DNA from: Polyangiaceae bacterium
Lineage (GTDB): Bacteria; Myxococcota_A; Polyangia; Polyangiales; Polyangiaceae
Reading direction: 5' to 3'
DNA length: 33,026 bases
NCBI GenBank assembly: GCA_025937835.1
Contig: JAICQO010000074.1
Location: 1-33,026, forward strand
Positions 15,685 through 23,771 of the stretch are shown piece by piece; position 1 is the stretch's first letter; each line of letters opens with the position of its first letter. The notes below the pieces were generated by a model. That model was not told the origin of the DNA. It saw nothing but the letters and a program-made list of their open reading frames with translations, and did no database searches. A program made the position numbers and the translations under genes.

Positions 15685-16672
15685 CTCGGTTCCCCTCTCG
15701 GCAACACGGATTTATCGGGAGGGGCGTGGTCCGGATCGGCGCCGGGCCCGCTCGCCTTCACGCGGTCCACGTCGCGATGCACCACCTCCACCTCCAGGGA
15801 AAGCTTGCTGCGAATGCGCTCGGCGAGCTCCACGGCCAGCGTCACCGAGCGGTGGCGCCCTCCCGTGCACCCGACCGCGACGGTCAGGTAGCTCCGCCCT
15901 TCCCGCTCGAAGCGCGGCAAGGTGAACTCCAGAAGCTCGGCGGTGAGCTTCAGGAACTGTTGGCTCTCTTCGGCGTCGAGCACGTAGCTCTTCGCCGCCG
16001 CGTCGAGCCCCGACAGCTCGCGCAGGCCGGGGACGAAATGCGGGTTTTTGAGGAAGCGCACGTCGAGCACCAGATCGGCGTCCAGCGGCGTCCCGAACTT
16101 GAAGCCGAACGACATCAGCCGCGTGTGCATCCTGAGCCGCTTGCCCGAGCCGGGACCGAAGCGCTCGATCACGCTGCGACGCAGCTCGTGCACCGACAGC
16201 TGCGTGGTGTCGATCACGAACGTCGAGCGCAGGCGCAACGGCGTGAGCAGCTCGCGCTCGATGCGCACGCCGTCGAGCACGGCCGTGGCGGAGCGCTCGC
16301 TGCCGGGCTCGGCGCTGGTGCTGAGCGGGTGCGGGCGCCGCGTACTGCTGAAGCGCCGCAAAATCGCCTCGTCGGAAGCATCCACGAACACCACGGTCAC
16401 GTCCCGGCCTTCGATGCCCTCGAGCTCCCCGAGCACGCGGGTCGCGTCTTTCAAAAAGCCGCGAACGCGCACGTCGATGCCGAAGCCGACCTTGCGCACG
16501 CCCGCATCGCCGAGCGCGGCGAGCGTGCTCGGGAGCACCGGCGTCGGCACGTTGTCCACGCAGAAGTATCCGAGATCCTCCAGCGCGTTGACGACCGTCG
16601 ACTTGCCGGCGCCGCTCACGCCGGTGACGACCACCACCTCGGGGCGGGACACGACGGGTTCGGAGCGCGTCG

Positions 16673-16676
<4 letters not shown>
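15681..16676 (-). CDS. rapZ: RapZ-family nucleotide-binding protein (RNase adapter)
   Basis: P-loop protein of 331 aa. In enterobacteria RapZ binds small RNAs and guides RNase E to control glucosamine-6-phosphate synthase; in other phyla the role is less clear. The Walker A motif GVSGAGKS is at 19-26, followed by ALEDLGYFCVDNVPTPVLP. The Walker-B-like strand is VTVVFVDASDEAILRRF. The conserved C-terminal domain has FGFKFGTPLDADLVLDVRF, NPHFVPGLRELSGLD and VAVGCTGGRHRSV. The frame stays open far upstream, but the ATG at 16676 gives the family N-terminus and overlaps the hprK stop by 4 bases, so I place the start there. Confidence 0.93.
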
Positions 16677-17740
<1,064 letters not shown>

Positions 17741-17741
17741 G

Positions 17742-18212
17742 TTACCTCGCTTGCCCGTCGCGGGCTTCGATCAGCTGGTAGGCGAACTCGGAGCTCGCGG
17801 CGGAGATCAGGCTCTGACGCGTGTTCTCGTCGCGGAGCAGCCGCGAGATCCGCGCCAGGGTGCGCAGGTGCTCGCCCGTGTCGCGCTTGGGGCCGACCAC
17901 TCCGAAGACGATGTTCACGGGAGCTCCGTCGATGGCGTCGAAGGCGACGCCGCGTGGGCACAGCAAGAGTGCGCCGGTTTGTTTCTCCGCCTCCTCAAGC
18001 GCGGTGTGCGGAATCGCGACGCCGTCGCCGATCCCGGTGCTCTGGAGCCGCTCGCGTTCGACGAGGTGCTCTTCGAGTCGTGCTTTTTCGACGTGCAGAG
18101 CCGGCGCGAGGAGCTCGGAAAGCACCCGCAACGCGTCGCTCTTGCCTCGCACGAAGCCGCCATCGCCATCGATCACGATGCGATCGACGGTAAGTATGTC
18201 ACAGAGTCGCAT
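17742..18212 (-). CDS. ptsN: PTS EIIA-Ntr-type regulatory protein
   Basis: EIIA of the nitrogen-related PTS branch (156 aa), a phosphate-accepting regulator with no permease attached. The active His69 lies in STGIGDGVAIPHTAL, the hallmark motif of the family. GVAFDAIDGAPVNIVFGVVGP and HLRTLARISRLLRD complete the fold. GGAG sits 7 bases before the ATG. Downstream of hpf and one base ahead of hprK, it starts the tightly coupled part of the operon. In other bacteria EIIA-Ntr phosphorylation tunes potassium transport and stress signalling; the target here is unknown. Confidence 0.92.
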   Translation of the reverse strand: MRLCDILTVDRIVIDGDGGFVRGKSDALRVLSELLAPALHVEKARLEEHLVERERLQSTGIGDGVAIPHTALEEAEKQTGALLLCPRGVAFDAIDGAPVNIVFGVVGPKRDTGEHLRTLARISRLLRDENTRQSLISAASSEFAYQLIEARDGQAR

Positions 18213-18290
18213 GGTAAGCTCCGTCGGATCTCAAAGGCGGTCGTAGCACTCCGCCCGAGCCCTCGCCGAGGCGCCGGGGGCGCCACCCGG

Positions 18291-18707
18291 CTACCGTGCC
18301 CTTTTTGCCGTCTTCGCCGGCGCCTTCGCGGATTTGGCCTTGGCCTTCGCGGTCCGCTTGACGGGGCGCGCCCCGTCGGTGAGCGGCACGACCTTGGCTG
18401 CCGTCTTCTCGATGCCGCGGCGCTTCGACTCCTGAGCGCCCTTGTCGCGCCGGATCTGCCGCTCGAGCTTGGCCATAACCAGGTCGATCGAGGCGTACAT
18501 GTCGTCGCCGATTTCTTTGGCCTCGAGGTGTTCGCCTCCGCTCGAGATGCGCGCCTCGGCGATCTGCTTCAGGCCGTCAATCGAGCACGTGACCTTCGCG
18601 GTCATCGGCTGCCGCAAGAACTTTTGGAGTTTGCCCAACTTTTCGCTCGCATGCTTCTTGATCGCGTCACTCGACGTCATGTGGCGAAAGGTGATGCTGA
18701 TATTCAT
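18291..18707 (-). CDS. hpf: Ribosome hibernation promoting factor (HPF/YhbH family)
   Basis: Binds the decoding centre of the small ribosomal subunit and stores ribosomes in a dormant form when growth stops. The conserved domain covers residues 1-100: MNISITFRHMTSSDAIKKHA, KLGKLQKFL, CSIDGLKQIAEARI and DDMYASIDLVMAKLERQIRRDK. The long-form dimerisation domain is absent; in its place is a tail of about 35 residues made mostly of Lys and Ala (AKAKAKSAKAPAKTAKRAR), which may contact rRNA. GGAGG lies 5 bases before the ATG. The position just after rpoN is the standard one for this gene. Confidence 0.92.
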   Translation of the reverse strand: MNISITFRHMTSSDAIKKHASEKLGKLQKFLRQPMTAKVTCSIDGLKQIAEARISSGGEHLEAKEIGDDMYASIDLVMAKLERQIRRDKGAQESKRRGIEKTAAKVVPLTDGARPVKRTAKAKAKSAKAPAKTAKRAR

Positions 18708-18747
18708 TGGACCTCCGGCTCGCCGAGCATATCAACAAGCCTCCGAA

Positions 18748-18769
18748 AGGTCTCAGGTTTTGGAGACCT
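18748..18769 (-). promoter_or_regulatory. Hairpin in the rpoN-hpf gap
   Basis: AGGTCTC (18748-18754) and GAGACCT (18763-18769) form a 7-bp perfect stem with an 8-base loop, about 40 bases before hpf in the transcribed strand. On the minus strand it is followed by TTCGG, not a proper U tract. It may partly terminate rpoN transcription or stabilise the hpf message. Confidence 0.35.
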
Positions 18770-18850
18770 CGGCGTGGCCCATGTATGTTTCGGTAAGCGC
18801 AGAGTCCGCGCGATCCGCGCGGCCGCGCGCCCCACCCCCGACCAGAAAAC

Positions 18851-20356
18851 CTAGAACAGCCGCTTACGCTTGGAGCTCGCCAGGATCCCCAGAAGTTCCC
18901 GGTACTTCGCGACCGTGCGCCTGGCGATCTTGATGCCTTCGGTCTTCTCCAGCATCTCGACGATCTGCTGATCGCTGATCGGGCTCGCCTTGTCTTCCTC
19001 TTCGATGAGCTTCTTGATCGCCTGCTTCACGCTCTCGCTCGCGATGTCCTCGTTCGCGACGCGGCGGATGCTCGAGTTGAAGAAGTACTTGAGCTCGAAC
19101 AGCCCCTGGGGCGTGTGCATGTACTTGTTGGTCGTGACGCGCGAGATCGTGGACTCGTGCATGCCGACCGACTCGGCGACGTCGCGCAAGATCATCGGCC
19201 TCAAGTACGCGACGCCCTTCTCGAAGAACTCTCGCTGCTTCTCGATGATGCACTCGGAAACGCGGATGATGGTCTTGCGCCGCTGCTCGATGGCGCGGAT
19301 CAACCACTGCGCGTTGCGGAGCTTCTCGCCGACGAACTCCTTGGCAGACGGATCCTTCATCAGGCGCTTGGTGAGCGCCTCGTTGATGAACAGCCGCTGC
19401 ACGCCGCGGTCGTTGTCGAGCACCACCCAGTCATCGCCGTCCTTGATCACGTAAACGTCGGGGGTGATGCCGATCGAGCGCTCGTCCGTGTCGGTGAAGT
19501 TACGCGCGGGGCGGCTCTCGAAGTCCTGGATTTCCTTGGCGGCTTCGTAGACGTCCTCGAGCGGGATCTTCATCTCGCGCACGATGGCCTGGTAGTTGTG
19601 CTTCTCGAGCTGGTGCAGGTGGTTCTTGATGATCTCGACTACCGGCTCGCCCTCTTCGTAGCCGGCGCTCTCGGCCTGGATCAGCAGGCACTCGCGGAGG
19701 TCGCGAGCGGCCACGCCGATCGGGTCGAAGTTCTGGATCATCTGCAGAACCAGCGGCGCGTCGTCGGGGTGCAGCCCCGCTTCTTCCGCCAGATCCTCGA
19801 TCGTCAAATCGGGGGTGCGCGTGCCGTCCGGACGCTCGACGCCCGCGAGGTCCAGATACCCCTTCTCGTCCAGGTTGCCGATCACGAGCTCGGCGAAGCG
19901 CCGCTCGACGTCGGTCAGGTCGCTCATCTGCAGCTGCCAGAGCATGTGATCCTGCAGATTCCTGGGCTTGGTCAGGTTCTGCTCGATCGGCGGCAGCTCT
20001 TCGAACCCGCCGCGGCCGGGCGCGGGCGCCTGCTGCAGCGTGCGGTTCTCCAGGAACTTCTCCCAGTCCACCTCGCGGGAGGCCCGCTCTTGCACCTTCT
20101 GTTCCTGATTCCGCAGGAACGAAGTCGGATCGTCGATGCGCTGCTCGTGAGCCGCAGAAACCGAGCGGCTTTCGCCGGTGTCGCTGCGGCCGCGCCCCTC
20201 CGGCTCCTCGTCCGAGAGCATCGGGTTGTTGTCGAGCTCTTTCCGAACTTCCTCGATCAGCTCCAGGCGCGAGAGCTGCAAGAGCCGGATGGCTTGCTGC
20301 AGCTGCGGTGTCATCACCAGCTGCTGCGAAAGCCGAAGTTGCTGCTTGATCTCCAT
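18851..20356 (-). CDS. rpoN: RNA polymerase sigma-54 factor
   Basis: Alternative sigma factor that recognises -24/-12 promoters and needs an AAA+ activator; in myxobacteria it drives many developmental and motility genes. The protein of 501 aa has region I at the N-terminus (MEIKQQLRLSQQLVMTPQLQ, then AIRLLQLSRLEL), an acidic linker, the core-binding domain, the HTH (AESVGMHESTISRVTTNKY) and the RpoN box ARRTVAKYRE at 478-487. The frame is open 20 codons further upstream, but the ATG at 20356 gives the invariant MEIKQQL-type start. The region right before the ATG can pair with an upstream complementary stretch. It heads the hpf-pts cluster and is divergent from a protein kinase gene. Confidence 0.97.
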   Translation of the reverse strand: MEIKQQLRLSQQLVMTPQLQQAIRLLQLSRLELIEEVRKELDNNPMLSDEEPEGRGRSDTGESRSVSAAHEQRIDDPTSFLRNQEQKVQERASREVDWEKFLENRTLQQAPAPGRGGFEELPPIEQNLTKPRNLQDHMLWQLQMSDLTDVERRFAELVIGNLDEKGYLDLAGVERPDGTRTPDLTIEDLAEEAGLHPDDAPLVLQMIQNFDPIGVAARDLRECLLIQAESAGYEEGEPVVEIIKNHLHQLEKHNYQAIVREMKIPLEDVYEAAKEIQDFESRPARNFTDTDERSIGITPDVYVIKDGDDWVVLDNDRGVQRLFINEALTKRLMKDPSAKEFVGEKLRNAQWLIRAIEQRRKTIIRVSECIIEKQREFFEKGVAYLRPMILRDVAESVGMHESTISRVTTNKYMHTPQGLFELKYFFNSSIRRVANEDIASESVKQAIKKLIEEEDKASPISDQQIVEMLEKTEGIKIARRTVAKYRELLGILASSKRKRLF

Positions 20357-20407
20357 TAAAGCTGCTCGGGCTTGTTCCGGGCGAGACCCCTTTGGGGGGC
20401 AGCTTAA
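20356..20407 (-). promoter_or_regulatory. Leader hairpin that could mask the rpoN start
   Basis: On the minus strand TTAAGCTGC (20399-20407) can pair with GCAGCTTTAA (20356-20365), with one bulged base, and the latter directly abuts the ATG. A small CCCC-AAA-GGGG stem (20387-20397) lies inside. If the transcript starts upstream of 20407, this fold would hide the weak ribosome site and the start codon, suggesting translational control. Confidence 0.35.
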
Positions 20408-20477
20408 CACCCCCACGCAAAAAGCGCGCCCCCTGATCTATGGGTACTTTCGCCGCAGCCCGCGCAGCCAGGTTGGG

Positions 20478-20520
20478 TTCCAGTGATGGGGCGCCCGTGA
20501 CCAGAACACTGGCACTGGAA
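20478..20520. promoter_or_regulatory. Inverted repeat in the rpoN/kinase divergent gap
   Basis: TTCCAGTG (20478-20485) is matched by its exact complement CACTGGAA (20513-20520), and CACTGG is also tandemly duplicated at 20507-20518. Such an arrangement, lying between two divergent genes, looks like an operator for a dimeric regulator, but no regulator can be named. Confidence 0.35.
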
Positions 20521-20550
20521 TACTGACTGCACGCCCAAACGGGCCCTTGA

Positions 20551-20568
20551 CGTCCCGGCGGCGGGACG
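20551..20568 (+). promoter_or_regulatory. Short hairpin upstream of the kinase gene
   Basis: CGTCCCG (20551-20557) and CGGGACG (20562-20568) form a perfect 7-bp stem with a GCGG loop, ending 13 bases before the kinase GTG. A TTGACG at 20547-20552 overlaps its left arm. No U tract follows. It could be an operator or a 5' mRNA structure. Confidence 0.3.
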
Positions 20569-20581
20569 GGAACCTTCGCGT

Positions 20582-22300
20582 GTGCAGAGGCGGACAGGGA
20601 GCGGGCGCACCACGGCCTCCCGCTTGAAGAGCTTATACCTGTATGTACAGGCTGAGCACGGGTCTGCCGCCGCCGACGCATTTCTACTGAGCTTGCGGCT
20701 CGACCGCGACTACCTCGGCGACGAGACGCGGCTCATCCCCCACGAGCTCTGGCACTCCGCTCTGGTGCGCTTTGCGTCGCGCTTCGGTCGCGCCGCGATC
20801 GGCGAAACGCTGCGCGCCGTGGTGCACGCCGAAAATCTCGGAGTGTGGACGCACGTGCTGCGCGGCTCCAGCGACGTCGTGGCCGCGTTCCAGCGCCTCG
20901 ATCAGTTCGGCGGCGAGCGCATGGGAACCGAGCGCTGGCGCACGGTCTCCGCGCGACCCGGCCGCTGGCGCGGCTCGATCCGCTTCTCGGGGAGCCCCTT
21001 GCACGAGCGGGACGGACTGTGTGCTTTGGCGCGCAGCGCCGAGCTCTCGGCGCTACCCCTACTGTTCGGTCTCGGTCCCGGACGCGTCACCTTGAAGCCG
21101 GAGCCTGCATCGAATCCGGACTCGCAAGAGTTCGAAGTCACGTGGAACGAGCCGTCGCTGTCGGCGCCGGTCGCCATCGGCTCGACCAGCGGCGCTGCGG
21201 GCGCGCTCGGGATCTCGGCCGCGGTCAACGGACAGATCCTGGCGCTGATGTTGGCGTCCGCATCGGGCGCGTTGATCGGGGGGCTCACCGGGCTCACCGT
21301 CGGGCGTGAGCTGCGCCGCCGAGCCCAGGCCGCGGCCCAGCTCACGCGCATCCAGGCGCTCGAGCGCTCGGCGACGATCCGCGAGGCCCGCGAAGGCGGC
21401 GCGCTCGGTTCCTTCGCGACTGGCTTCACCGTCGCCGGCCAATACCGCCTGAACGTGCAGCTCGGCGCGGGCGCCAACGGCACGATCTGGGAGGCCGAGC
21501 GGCTCTCCGACGGCTGCATGGTCGCGGTGAAGCTGCTGCGCGCTGCGGTCGCCCACGACACGCTGACCGCCGACCGCTTGCGTCGCGAAGCCGCGGCGCT
21601 CGGCCTGGCCTGGCACCCCAACGTCGTCGAGGTTTACGAAGACGGCCACCTGCCGGACGGCACGAGCTACCTCGTCATGGAGCGGCTGTTCGGTGAGTCG
21701 CTCGATCAGCGGATCCGCCGCCGCGGCGCGCTGAGCCCGACCGAGGTGCTGCCGATCGCGCTCGAGAGCTGCGACGCGCTGACCGCCGTTCACGCCGCCG
21801 GCATCGTTCATCGCGACGTCAAGCCGAGCAACATCTTCCTCGCGCGCGAGGGCAGCGCGATCGAGAACAACGAGCGCGAGACGGTGAAGATGCTGGACTT
21901 CGGGATCGCGCGCGTCGAATGGGCCGAGACGCGCCTGACGAACTCCGACATCGCGCTCGGCACGCCCGGCTACCGCTCGCCGGAGCAGGAGCAGGGGCTC
22001 GAGGTCGACGCGCGCACCGATCTGTACGGGCTCGGCGCCGTGCTCTACGAGTGTTTGACCGGTAAGCTGCCTCCGCCCGGCCCGCGCGCGCTCGACTCCC
22101 GGGACTCGATCCCGACGCGGAGCGGGCCGCCCGAGAGCGGCGTGCACTTCGCGCTCAGCAACCTGCCGAATGAATGGCGGCGGATCATCGAGCGAGCGAT
22201 GGCGATCGAAGCGCGGGACCGCTACCCCGACGCCCGCGCACTGCGCGAGTCCCTGCTGTCGACCACCGAAGCGCGACGCGAGTCCGCGCGCAGCGCCTAG
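20582..22300 (+). CDS. Membrane-anchored Ser/Thr protein kinase with N-terminal sensor-like domain
   Basis: Eukaryotic-type kinase of up to 572 aa. The kinase domain is C-terminal: glycine loop LGAGANGTIW (294-303), ATP-binding Lys317 in VAVKLL, catalytic loop HRDVKPSNIFL (410-420), DFG at 439-441 and GTPGYRSPEQ in the activation segment. All key residues are present, so it should be active. One hydrophobic segment (about 212-240) is rich in Ala and Gly and probably spans the membrane. The N-terminal 170 residues (LIPHELWHSALVRFASRFG, AENLGVWTHVLRGSSDVVAA, LSALPLLFGLGPGRVTL) recall the ligand-binding half of some AraC-family regulators in pattern, but I cannot assign a named domain. The GTG start is uncertain; internal TTG/GTG codons are possible. 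It ends sharing CTAG with the convergent glycosyltransferase gene. Confidence 0.85.
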   Translation: MQRRTGSGRTTASRLKSLYLYVQAEHGSAAADAFLLSLRLDRDYLGDETRLIPHELWHSALVRFASRFGRAAIGETLRAVVHAENLGVWTHVLRGSSDVVAAFQRLDQFGGERMGTERWRTVSARPGRWRGSIRFSGSPLHERDGLCALARSAELSALPLLFGLGPGRVTLKPEPASNPDSQEFEVTWNEPSLSAPVAIGSTSGAAGALGISAAVNGQILALMLASASGALIGGLTGLTVGRELRRRAQAAAQLTRIQALERSATIREAREGGALGSFATGFTVAGQYRLNVQLGAGANGTIWEAERLSDGCMVAVKLLRAAVAHDTLTADRLRREAAALGLAWHPNVVEVYEDGHLPDGTSYLVMERLFGESLDQRIRRRGALSPTEVLPIALESCDALTAVHAAGIVHRDVKPSNIFLAREGSAIENNERETVKMLDFGIARVEWAETRLTNSDIALGTPGYRSPEQEQGLEVDARTDLYGLGAVLYECLTGKLPPPGPRALDSRDSIPTRSGPPESGVHFALSNLPNEWRRIIERAMAIEARDRYPDARALRESLLSTTEARRESARSA

Positions 22301-23661
22301 CGGCGATACACGACGTAGCGCTGGGCCGTACCCGTGAGCGGAACGCTCGCGACGGGCCGGAACTGCTCGAAGCCGTCGAGCGACTGCACGCGCCGCTCGA
22401 CACCGCGCTCCGGCGTGAGCAGCACGAGCGCGTCGAGCCGCCGCCGCTCGAGGAAATCGGCGGGCAAACGCTTGGTCGTGTGCCCGCCCGCGAGCCGCGC
22501 CACGCTCGGATCGGTCACGCCAGCGAAGTCGATCACCGTCTGCTCTGTCGCGGCGCCGACCCAGCCGACGTCGAGCGTCCCGACGCGCTCGGCACCGGCG
22601 AGCGCCGGCCGCGCGGCCTCGATCAAATGCGCCCGCTGCGCGCCAACGGCGGCCGCGCTCGCACCGTGACTCAGCGTCAGCTGAGCCGAGGCCGCCAGTG
22701 TCACGCCGAGCCTCAAGAGCGGCGGCCAGCGCGACACCGCGCCACCGTTCAGCTCGGCACCCGCGAGCACGAGCCCCGGCAACACCGGCACCGCCAGGCG
22801 ATACAGCGGCATCCAATCGCCGCCCACCAACACCAGCACCAGGAAATGAGCGAACGCCGCCAGCACCACGGCGACGAGACGCGAGCCGAGCCGCCGGTAC
22901 GCAGCCAGGCCTGCCACGACCAGCCACGGCGGCCCGGCGTGCAAGAAAGCGCTCAGCGCGTACAGCGCGCCGTGCGTGGTATCCGACGGCTTGGCCACCA
23001 CGGACAGCGGGTATGCCTGGCCGAATACGGCGATGCGAACCGCTGCGACCACGACGAGCGGCGCGAGCGCGATCGCCATCGCGGCGAACGCGCGTCGAAA
23101 GCGCGTCTCCGCGGGACCCTCGAGCAAGGCGCGCGCCGTCGCGAGCACGAGCGCCCATGCGCCGAGCTCTGGCCGTAAGCCGGCCGCGAGCCCCGCGAGC
23201 CAGGGCGCGTAGCGCCAGGGCAGAACGGCCAACGTCGCGAGCGCCGTCACGAGCCCCGTTTCCATCCCTGCCCCGGCCCACGCCGCGAGCGGCAGGCAGC
23301 TCGCGACCGCGAGCGCGGTGGTGCCGAGCGCGAGACGCCCCGAGCGCGCGGCCTCACGACCGAGCAGCGCCGCGGCTCCGAGCCAGCTCAGCGCGCCCAG
23401 CCACTTGGCGAACAGCAGCGCCGCAAGCGGGCCCGAGCCGCCGGCCGGTGCCAGCAAGTACGCAAACCCGAGGGGTGTCACCGCGTCGACCACCGGCCCG
23501 TCCGCGTTGAAGCGATAGCCGTGCCCGGTGGCGAGCTGGTGGGCGACCCGCGCCGTGATCAGCGCGTCGTCGACCGTGAACCCGAACAGCCAGAAGAGCG
23601 GCAGCGCAGCGCTCGCCAGACCCAGCGCCGCGCCCCCGAAATCCCTCGTAAAGCGCTGCAT
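22297..23661 (-). CDS. GT-C-type membrane glycosyltransferase-like protein
   Basis: Polytopic membrane protein of 454 aa. After a first hydrophobic helix comes FTVDDALITARVAHQLATGH, the DD-containing loop seen in GT-C glycosyltransferases that use polyprenyl-phosphate sugars, followed by TPLGFAYLL. Around ten further hydrophobic segments follow, with GGDWMPLYRLAVPVLP, a second family-like motif resembling the arabinofuranosyltransferase-like group. The last 130 residues form a soluble domain (RVGTLDVGWVGAATEQTVIDFAGVTD in outline). The sugar and acceptor are unknown. ATG at 23661 is well placed. The stop codon shares CTAG with the kinase stop, and the gene is divergent from the PQQ-like gene. 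Confidence 0.78.
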   Translation of the reverse strand: MQRFTRDFGGAALGLASAALPLFWLFGFTVDDALITARVAHQLATGHGYRFNADGPVVDAVTPLGFAYLLAPAGGSGPLAALLFAKWLGALSWLGAAALLGREAARSGRLALGTTALAVASCLPLAAWAGAGMETGLVTALATLAVLPWRYAPWLAGLAAGLRPELGAWALVLATARALLEGPAETRFRRAFAAMAIALAPLVVVAAVRIAVFGQAYPLSVVAKPSDTTHGALYALSAFLHAGPPWLVVAGLAAYRRLGSRLVAVVLAAFAHFLVLVLVGGDWMPLYRLAVPVLPGLVLAGAELNGGAVSRWPPLLRLGVTLAASAQLTLSHGASAAAVGAQRAHLIEAARPALAGAERVGTLDVGWVGAATEQTVIDFAGVTDPSVARLAGGHTTKRLPADFLERRRLDALVLLTPERGVERRVQSLDGFEQFRPVASVPLTGTAQRYVVYRR

Positions 23662-23771
23662 CGACCGGGTTTTGCCGCTCTAGCTGCCTCCGCGCGGCCT
23701 GTCCACTCTTCCGCGATCCGTCCTCAAAAGTGGGGAAGTGTGCGTGGGCCCTCGTACGCTCCCGATTGCGA

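Noticed and set aside
20408-20581. Sigma-54 promoter for the kinase or rpoN (TGGCAC near 20510)
   Set aside because: The GC doublet is not at the required distance from GG, so the -24/-12 pattern fails.
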